Origin: Gaeumannomyces sp. JS-464
Lineage: Eukaryota; Ascomycota; Sordariomycetes; Magnaporthales; Magnaporthaceae
Length of the DNA stretch: 64,000 nucleotides
Direction of reading: 5' to 3'
Assembly (NCBI GenBank): GCA_002197995.1
Contig: NGZR01000001.1
Span: 1,984,001-2,048,000 of the forward strand
Below the pieces are notes generated by a model. The model searched no databases, had not been told where the DNA came from, and saw only the letters and a program-made list of their open reading frames with translations. Numbering within the stretch: the stretch's first letter is position 1; the number at the start of each line of letters is the position of its first letter. Position numbers and translations under genes: made by a program. Of this stretch, positions 56,448 to 64,000 are shown piece after piece.

Positions 56448-59400
56448 CCCCTGGCGCAAGGAGACAACAGCATGTGATGAGCCGTCTCGTATCCGGCCGC
56501 CTGCCTATCTACACTGTAGCGGGTTGTTGAGGAGGCGCGTAGACCGCCTGCACAAAACACTGAGGCAATTACCCGAGATGAAGATGGCAAGCGAACGCAA
56601 ATCGCGAGAAAACTTTGCCGCAGGCGATATGCACGTCACAGGGAGTTCTGGCGTCCGAATGCTATGGTCTCCTGATCCTGGCGGAAGCCAAGAGGACCGG
56701 ACGGGCCGTCAAGAGGGATCGTCGCTGCACCACCATGGATACGGTACAGTTTTGTTGTGCCGCACCGGCGCTTGATTTCCAATGCAAGGCGGGTGATGGA
56801 GGGGAAGAAATGAGGTTCTGGCGCTTCGTCTATTGTTTCCCCTCTGCCTCGGTCTGCCTCGTCCTCTTTCCTAGCCAAGTCCAGGAAGGATGATTTCGGT
56901 TGCTTGCTCTCCTGTGTTCCTCTATCCCAATGACCTGCATCCCGTCTCTCGTCCGGAGTAGCACCAAAACGGCCGGCGTCGGCGTCCCTTGGAAGCGCCG
57001 CTGGGGGAGGCGGGCTCGGCGGGGACGCGACCTGGGCGGTTGAGTGCTGCCATCTTCCGATCCGAGAAGGGGAGGCTCGTGTAATGTGGTAGGCATGGTA
57101 AAGGGGGCACACGGGCACAAAGGTCCGCCTTGCTTTGCCGCGGGGGTTTCAACAAGATTATGAAAATGCCCGCAGCCGAATAGGAAGCGTGGCCGCCCGT
57201 CGGCTACATGCCAGAAATGCAAAAAAAAGGATTTTTCGTGTCAAACAACCTTAGCCGCAGCCCGCGGATGGTCCAGTGCTCCCATCTGTTGGGGGTGTGG
57301 GGCTCGAAGGAAGAAAAGAATGCCAACTCCAAACGGGCGTCGCATCCGGCGATGCCCAATCTAAATATAATAGTAGGCAGTAAGTGCTGGGCGCAGCAGT
57401 CCAACAGACGGCTTCACCTACCCACCCGCCGTGAATTCTCGTGCAATACTTGGTTTTGTTGTTTGCTGTTTGCCCAGCCACCCGCCCGTGCATGTCATGT
57501 CCACCAACCCCTTGGTTCCAGGGCACAATTCCCTCCCCTACCCCTGCACTGTTGTATTTCGGAACAATACGTTAAGGGGGTGCAGAGGGCTGGGGCACAG
57601 GCATCGACCCTGGGGGGAAAAGACGACCCGACGGTGCCGACGACGACGAAGGCTTTGGGCCCCCAAACCGCGACGCGACAAAGGCAAACGCACTCAGCCG
57701 TCAATCAGGGCTCTGTCGTCCGAGGCTTGATTGGGGTCGAGAGGGCCAGGCCTGGGGACACACCAGGCGCGCCTCACTGACACGCGCGTTCAGGGACGGG
57801 CAGGGGCATTGATCGATTTTTTCCTTTCTTTTATTCTTCCATGTAGATAGCGGCTGCGATCAGGGGATCAATGGTCAATCGAGGCAATCAGCACCCAATC
57901 TAGCCTTAATTTTGGGGGACGTAGGCACGGTAAAGCACACGCCAGGCCTGGTCTGTCGGCTCAACCGCCTCAATCATCTCGTTTCTGTCCCTGCCCGAGT
58001 TAGCATGCTGGTGGCTGCCACAGCTAGACTGTTCTTGGGGCAGTCATCACTCCAAGTGCTTTTTTTATTTTCTTCTTCGTTGGATCTGGGATTGGTGGCT
58101 GGCTTGGCTCTTTTCTCGCTCTTGCCAGGGAGCCAGGAACCCCGCGGTTTGTGGTGGTGGGGCGGGCGCTGCCACATGCCGTGCCCTGGGCAGCGATCAA
58201 CCCAGACACTGGAGAGCCGGAGACAGCACAGCGGCTTTGGCACTATGGCGTAGGTGGCATCGGGAGCCCCGGGCGCACAGCACACAACACATAGCGGGTG
58301 TGGCTGTTAAGCATACGAATAGGTATCCTGCCTCATTGCTTCCCTTTTTCCAGAAGCCCCCTTATTTCTGATTACACAACAGAGCCACTAGTTTAGCCCA
58401 GGACATGGATGGCTAGCGAGGGCACATACTGTTGCGGGTAGGTATGTAGCTACTTGATCCCTGGCGCCCGTCGGAGAACCCCGTGGCGCCCATGAGAACC
58501 GTGGTTTCGGAGGTGGGAGCCTGACGTCTGATCGTTGACCGCTTTGGGCCGGCTGCAGCGAAAGGCGCTGGCCGTGTGGTGCCTTCAACTGATCCAACAT
58601 TTTGATCGTTGATTGAGGGCGCAGGCTGGTGGAGGCACGGACAGCACCGCGGCCTACCCGCCTGCAGACCCATGCTCGGGCTAAGCAAACCCACCCGTGC
58701 TTTCGGGAGATTTCGAACAGGCCGGCCTGCCTGCTTAGGCTCACCGCCACCGCGGACCTTTTCCTGTCATCCCATGTTTCCAATGGCCTGATATCCACTG
58801 GAGTCGGGGTAATTTGGCCACAGGATAAGTCGGTTGTGCAAGTCGGTCGTACAAGTCGGTCGTACATGCATCATCGTTTTGCTGCAGCACAGGGCTCGCA
58901 CAGCACGCACGCTAGCCGGCAGGAGACGCGACGGAGGACCCATTGGCCAAATTCACAGTCCCTTTTTTCACAGGCCAGCGAGCTTTTGTTTGTGCCCTCA
59001 GGCTGGCCTCTCTCTCCACCTGCGGCCACGACATCAATTCGATTAGTGCGAACGTGGTCTCCCGTCCGAGGCCTGCAGGCGCTGCCAGGGCTGCCCAAGC
59101 TCAGTTGGAGAGCAGGCGTCTGGTGCACCCCATCATCCATCTATGTGCCTTGCCTTGATGCGTGCCACGACACGGTAGCATTGTCCTGTCACTTGTCACC
59201 TACCTCAAACCCTCCACTTCCTCTTCCGTGCCTGCCTGCCTCGTGTTGGGCCACCCGCACCTTGCAGTGGCATCCATCCCACGCCCCTGTCCTGTCGACC
59301 CGTCTTTCCCCTCCTGTCCCGCCACCGCCGATGCATGCAACAAACCTGGTGCTTGCTATCTTAGTCTAGTCGGGCCTCTGCACAAGCTCGGTACCTTTCC

Positions 59401-60166
59401 GTCACATCTCGGTCCCCCTGACCTCCAAGGCCTGGGAAACCAGCCCTGACTTTGCACATTACTGCCATCTCGACAGACGACGCTATCTGGTCCTGTCGAG
59501 CTAGTCCTGCAGCAGATTCGGTTAGCCGCTCGCCCTGGCCTAGTCAAACCCAGCGTCGCCGCAGAAAACCCGATTTGTCGCCTCCTCCCCCTCGCCGCTT
59601 GGCTGCGCGGTAACGGCTCCAAGAAACCGACAAGAAATCCCACGGCGGGAACCACGCCCCGACATTTCTCCTCACGTTGCAACAGCAGCAGCCGAACCGA
59701 GAAAGGAAAACCAGTCACCACGAGCTAAGGTTGCACGCTGTCTCGACTAGAACCAACGCAGGACGGAAAGATACGACTCCAACGCGAATAAAAAGTGAAC
59801 AAGACGGCAACAAAAACGCCAAACCAGGCAGCCCAGTGGCCGAATCGAAAAAGAGAAAGGAAGCAGAGAAAAAAAAAAGAAAAAAAAGGGGGCGCGGGGA
59901 TAAGCGACGGAAATACCGACCGACCAGCCGCCAGCCAACCACGGTGCTAGGGACTGAGACCTACCTCCGCACCTCGACGAAAAGGACGAAACCAACGCCG
60001 GCAGTGGAGGGGGTCACCACAACGCCGCCGATTCAACGCTGGAGGGGGCAACAGCGCGCTCTCTGAGAGCGAGGGGCACCGGACTCTCCCCTTATTTTTC
60101 TGCCTCTGCTCCTACCCGCCGCGGGTCACCGACAGAAGGGACGGGCGACCGACCAGATGCGTTGAC
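56448..60166. other. 3.7-kb intergenic region
   Basis: Upstream of the DENN gene. Frames up to about 245 codons are domain-free and overlap each other. Contains a 13-bp triple tandem (58827-58865). The last 500 bases are A/C-rich and probably the DENN-gene 5' UTR. Confidence 0.5.
58827..58865. repeat. three tandem copies of a 13-bp unit
   Basis: Unit AAGTCGGTCGTAC; copies 2 and 3 identical, copy 1 differs at two positions (TTGTGC for TCGTAC). Confidence 0.95.
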
Positions 60167-63100
60167 ATGGAGGGCTCGTCAACCCCTCTCGCCGACACTA
60201 CTTCTGGATCGCCGGGATCGAGTCGATATCCTACGGCGATGCCCCGGTCCCTCAGGCCCCGGTTCCAGTCACCAACCGTCGATGAGACGATAACCGAGGA
60301 TGGCGAGGCTGAATCGGCCAGCGAGGCGGCGAACCCGGCCTCGACGAGCCGGTCCGCCGCTGCCCGCCACTCGCGCCAGAACTCGGGCGGCAACCGGCTC
60401 TCCAAGAGCATTTTCGACTGCTTTGCAATGGAGTTCTCGCCCATGGACGACAGCAACGACGCTGGGGTCACACGAAGCAACAGGAGCAGCGCCACGATTC
60501 GCCCTGTAGCCGGCAGCCCCCTATCCCCCACGTTCAACCTCAGCCTCAGCTTCGGCAACAGCAACGGCATCGGAAACAGCAACGGCAGCAGCAACAGGAA
60601 CAGTGGGAGCAATGGCAGCGCCAACGCCGGCTCCAGCGCCAATGCAAGCTCCAATGCCAACGGGAACACCAACGGCGCCGGACTTTTTGCCCCGCCAGCA
60701 GACTACCGCAACTCTGGCTACGACTTCGACTTCGATAAAGCCCTGTTCAAGTTCGCCTCGGAGCGCGAGAACTTCCTCGACGACTTGACCTTCAGCGCCG
60801 GTGCTAAGCTGCAGACGCGGCCGCCCATGGTGAACACGCGGGCCGAGCGGATTAAGGCTGAAGACGCCATGGAAAGTGGGAGAATGAGCCCGCTCAAGAG
60901 CATCAAGGGTAGCATCCGACGCAAGATGAGTTTTAGGGACATGAACAGCATGAGGAAGCAGCCCCTCACGCCGAGGCCCCAGGGTAAGCAGCGAGTGGAT
61001 GGAGGGACGAGATGAGCACAACAGACACAACTGGGAGCTAACAAGTCAGTTCGAAACCCAACAGCAGCGTCGATCCGCACGGCCAAGCGCCTCAGCAACT
61101 ACAATTCGGTCATCCCACCGCCCGAGCCTCTTAACACCGACCCTGACATGCACCCGCTGAAGCGCCGATTCGAGCCGACACTGCTGGATAGGTACCCACC
61201 CAAGGACGCGGCCGACGAGCTGGCACGCAGGGGCCGCTTCCCGGACTACGTGCCCATGTTCGCCTTCCCCAACGACATCCAGATTGTGTCGTCGGACGAG
61301 CGCCCCCGGTCCACATGGCACGGATTCACCATGACGGCCGAGGACAACAGCAAAATCTACGGCGTTTCTGTCATCGTGTGGACCGCAGTCAAGGCCGATA
61401 TTGCAGAGCAGATCGAGAAGAAGTGCGAGCAGTGGCGGCGGAGCCACATGTCCAACGAGGAGCGCGAGCTGGCCGCGAGCCTTGGCAACCGGCTGGCTGC
61501 GGAACGCGCGCATCTTTCACAGCTGCTCGCAGAGCTCCCGGGCGCACCGTCGGGATCCTCGGATCGTGAGTCTCTGGACGAGGAAATCAGCGTGGTCGAG
61601 GAGAAGATCGGCCTGATGGCGGAGATGCTGCGGCCTCTGAGACACGGTGCCGCATCCAAGATCGATGGGCTCACAGCCGGAGAGAGCGGCCTGTGGACAC
61701 CTCGGGCATATGGCGTCCTGGGTCGTGACGCGACCAAGATGGGCTTCTGGAAGGAGTGGCTGCGAGCCGTCGTTGTGCCCATGACTGACGGCGCGCTGCT
61801 GCGCGTGCCGCCAAGCTCGCCCCGCGTCGGGCGCTGGCAGCCTCTGGAGCGCTACGTGGTGAACTTGTGCACCGAGGCCTTCAGCCCCATCAGCTCCAAA
61901 ACGCAGGTCGAGTTGGGTGTGCGGGAGCTCCGCATGTTCGCCCGCAACGAGGCCGTCAACGAGCTGCCGGGCTCGCGGAGCACCGACCTGTATGCCCTGT
62001 TCCGCTGCCTCTCGCTCGAGAACGTAGTGGCAGTGTTCGAGTATGCCATGTCCGAGTCGCGCATCATCTTCGTCTCTTCCCACACGGCCATGCTGCACCT
62101 CGCCTGCCACGCCCTCGCTAGCCTCCTCTACCCACTCAAGTGGGCTAGCGTCTTCATCCCGGTGCTCCCAGCCCGCCTGCTGCAGGCTCTCGACGCGCCC
62201 TGCCCCTACATCATCGGGATAGAAAAGCGGTACGAGAACATCGTCCTTCCCGACGACGACTACGTCCTGGTCGATCTGGACAAGGACACGATCGATGCGA
62301 CAGCACAGCCGATCCGCTTGCCGCGCCAGAACCGCCGCAAGCTCCTGTCCCTGCTCCAAGCGGCCGCTCCGCACGCGCTGAGGTACGGCGTGCACCAGGG
62401 ACCTCCTCCTTACGCCGTCGAGTCCTTTCCCTACGACGGATTCTCGGCCGAGAACCCGTCCATCTTCACCTCGACTCCACCCAAATCCAGTCTTAACAAA
62501 TGGGTCTCGCAAAACTCGGCAGCGTTTGGTGACGCCGACCCGTTGTCGCCACCAAGGCCGCCCCTGTTCAACGCGTTTGTGCACTCCAAGAACGAGCTGT
62601 CCAAGGCGGAGCCGCCGGGAACGGCCAGATCCAGCAAAAACAGCCCGCCATCGTCGCTGTCTCCCGTGTCGACGCACTTCCCACCCATGCCCACGACGCC
62701 TGTGTCGAGGAGCGACTCTGGGTTTGCCGGCTCGGCGGTGCTGCGCGAGAAGCGGTCGACGCACTTTGACGAGAAGTCGCGGCGCAGCTCCTCGTTCGGC
62801 GTGGACGTCGGGCGCGGCCCGCTGCACAAGCCCAGCCTCCCGATACTCAACGGACACGCGCAGAGCCTCTCAGTCTCGGCCATCTCGATAGACTCGCAGT
62901 CGTCGTTCGGCGGGTATGCGCCGTCCACATACGCGCAGTCGACGCTGGCGGCGTCGACGGTGATGCCACAGATGCTCATGCAGCCGGTGCACAGCACAGA
63001 CACTACCATCTGGGTCGAGGGCCACTGCTTCAACTGGACCCCCGGGGAGACGAGCCCAACGTGCGACATCTGTGACGACCGGTGCGAGAGCGACGACCTG

Positions 63101-63895
63101 TTCAAGTGCGCGGGCTGCAACTGTCTCTCGCACGGCCGCTGCCTGTCGGTGGCCTGCCTGGTCTGCCCTGCCGCCTTCGACGCCGACCGAGTCCGCGCCG
63201 CCTTCGTCCGGTGCCAGGCCAGCCTGCTGTATACCTATCGCAAATATCTCGTCCGGCCGAGCAGGGAGCAGAAAGCCAACGGCCAGCTGTCCGCGTTCGA
63301 CATGCAGGGCTTCATCAGAAGCCTGCCGCACGAACAACAGGAGTACATAGTGATGATGAGGGAAACTCAAGGTGAGTTCTCAGGTTCATTCACCATCATC
63401 CAGCCATGACACAACGGCCATATCGCTGACATTAGATACTCCTCTTTACCTGCAGCTTTCAACGAGTTCATCCACGAGCGGGAGCGTATACCTCCCAGCA
63501 ATCCGGAGATCCGGCTCTTTGACGAGATCATCCTCGCAAAGAAGGCGCGTGGCCGTCCGGCCCTCGGGTCGCTCTCGCGTCTGTCCATGATCCGGGCGTC
63601 GCACGCGGCGTCGGGGGCAGGCCATCTGCTCGGGCCGCCCAGGATTCCCGTAGGGTACCTGGGCGACACAACGGACCACATCTGGCGGACGGCGTCGGTG
63701 CCCTTGCCCAACGCCAAGTTCCCCGGCGACTACCGATCGGTCGTCACCCGGATTCCTACGAGGCTCGACCCTTCACTGATGAAGGAGCCACGGGCGATCC
63801 AGGGGGTGCCGAGGTCCGAGCAGCGCGGCAGCCGGGGCTTGATCCGAAAGCAGGTACCCAGCACGCTGAGCGCGACGGCCCAGAGTCCTGGCTAG
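60167..63895 (+). CDS. DENN-domain protein with C1-type zinc finger
   Basis: Three exons (60167-60983, 61065-63371, 63456-63895), 1187 aa, clean frame over 3.5 kb of coding sequence. The first 270 residues are disordered, with a Ser/Asn/Gly tract (NSNGIGNSNGSSNRNSGSNG). uDENN begins near residue 340 (FPNDIQIVSSDERPRSTWHG). The cDENN core lies at about 588-670 (SLENVVAVFEYAMSESRIIF, then LLYPLKWASVFIPVLPARL), followed by a dDENN-like stretch. Around residues 924-975 a cysteine/histidine finger fits H-x12-C-x2-C-x11-C-x2-C-x4-H-x2-C-x7-C, the C1 (diacylglycerol/phorbol-ester-type) spacing. DENN proteins are Rab exchange factors; a C1 finger could bring this one to membranes. Substrate Rab unknown. 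The first intron contains a good branch site (GCTAAC). Confidence 0.9.
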
Positions 63896-64000
63896 ATTCT
63901 TGTTGTTCGTTGAAGTAAAAGAAAGCAAAGGTGATCTGTTTTTACCTTATGTCTTTGCCTCTTTCTTCTTCTTCTCTCTTGGTCTTCAAACTTCCCCAAA
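63896..64000. other. 3' flank of the DENN gene
   Basis: Only 105 bases to the window edge, T/C-rich; no gene seen. Confidence 0.6.

Noticed and set aside
58388..59369. Frames of 159 (minus) and 246 (plus) codons
   Set aside because: One is built over the 13-bp tandem region, and neither shows domain structure or introns.
1..64000. tRNA, rRNA, transposon and CRISPR signals
   Set aside because: I looked for tRNA T-arm words, transposase or reverse-transcriptase motifs, long terminal or inverted repeats and spaced direct repeats by eye and found none; a dedicated scan could still reveal degraded copies.

Overview
The window is nuclear DNA of a filamentous ascomycete, most likely a Sordariomycete. 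The reasons are GC-rich coding sequence, short GT-AG introns (mostly about 50-100 nt), fungal-only families (HET domain, RTA1, Tag1-like DUF3712, fungal Gta3-type amidotransferase subunit) and recurrent TAGGTACCTA-type words between genes. I place 20 protein-coding genes, one of them partial. I saw no rRNA, tRNA, CRISPR array or recognisable transposon. I could not run any search, so family names come from reading the proteins.

Layout. 1-6.4 kb: 3' end of a rhamnose-mutarotase-like gene (+), a mitochondrial thioredoxin-like gene (-) and a large MFS transporter (+). 6.9-9.2 kb: ELP6 (+) facing ribosomal protein eL37 (-). 12.7-17.4 kb: an intradiol (hydroxyquinol-type) dioxygenase (+) facing an F-box protein (-). 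17.4-24.8 kb: 7.4 kb with no gene I can support. 24.8-29.3 kb: a HET-domain gene (+) facing an RTA1-family membrane protein (-). 32.2-40.4 kb: VTI1 (+), RRP12 (-), SEC17 (-) and a Gta3/GatC-like mitochondrial subunit (+). 41.6-49.4 kb: a DUF726 lipase-like gene (-) and a vacuolar Tag1-like gene (-). 50.3-56.4 kb: a nine-exon KH-domain gene (-), ILV6 (+) and TRAPPC13 (+). 60.2-63.9 kb: a DENN+C1 protein (+).

Functional themes are vesicle traffic (VTI1, SEC17, TRAPPC13, DENN protein), ribosome production and translation (eL37, RRP12, ELP6, Gta3-like), amino-acid synthesis (ILV6, with a perfect TGAGTCA site upstream) and fungal self/non-self recognition (HET). These are mainly single housekeeping genes. 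I see no biosynthetic cluster and no clear new multi-gene system.

The most striking property is that ten otherwise well-conserved genes each need one or more 1-nt corrections to keep frame, while seven neighbours are perfectly clean. With corrections, nine of the ten become an exact multiple of three at the family's usual length. One lesion lies in an 8-G homopolymer and single-base losses dominate. I therefore read them mainly as uncorrected sequencing or assembly indels, not as mass gene decay. Coordinates below are for the sequence as given, with the frame breaks stated.
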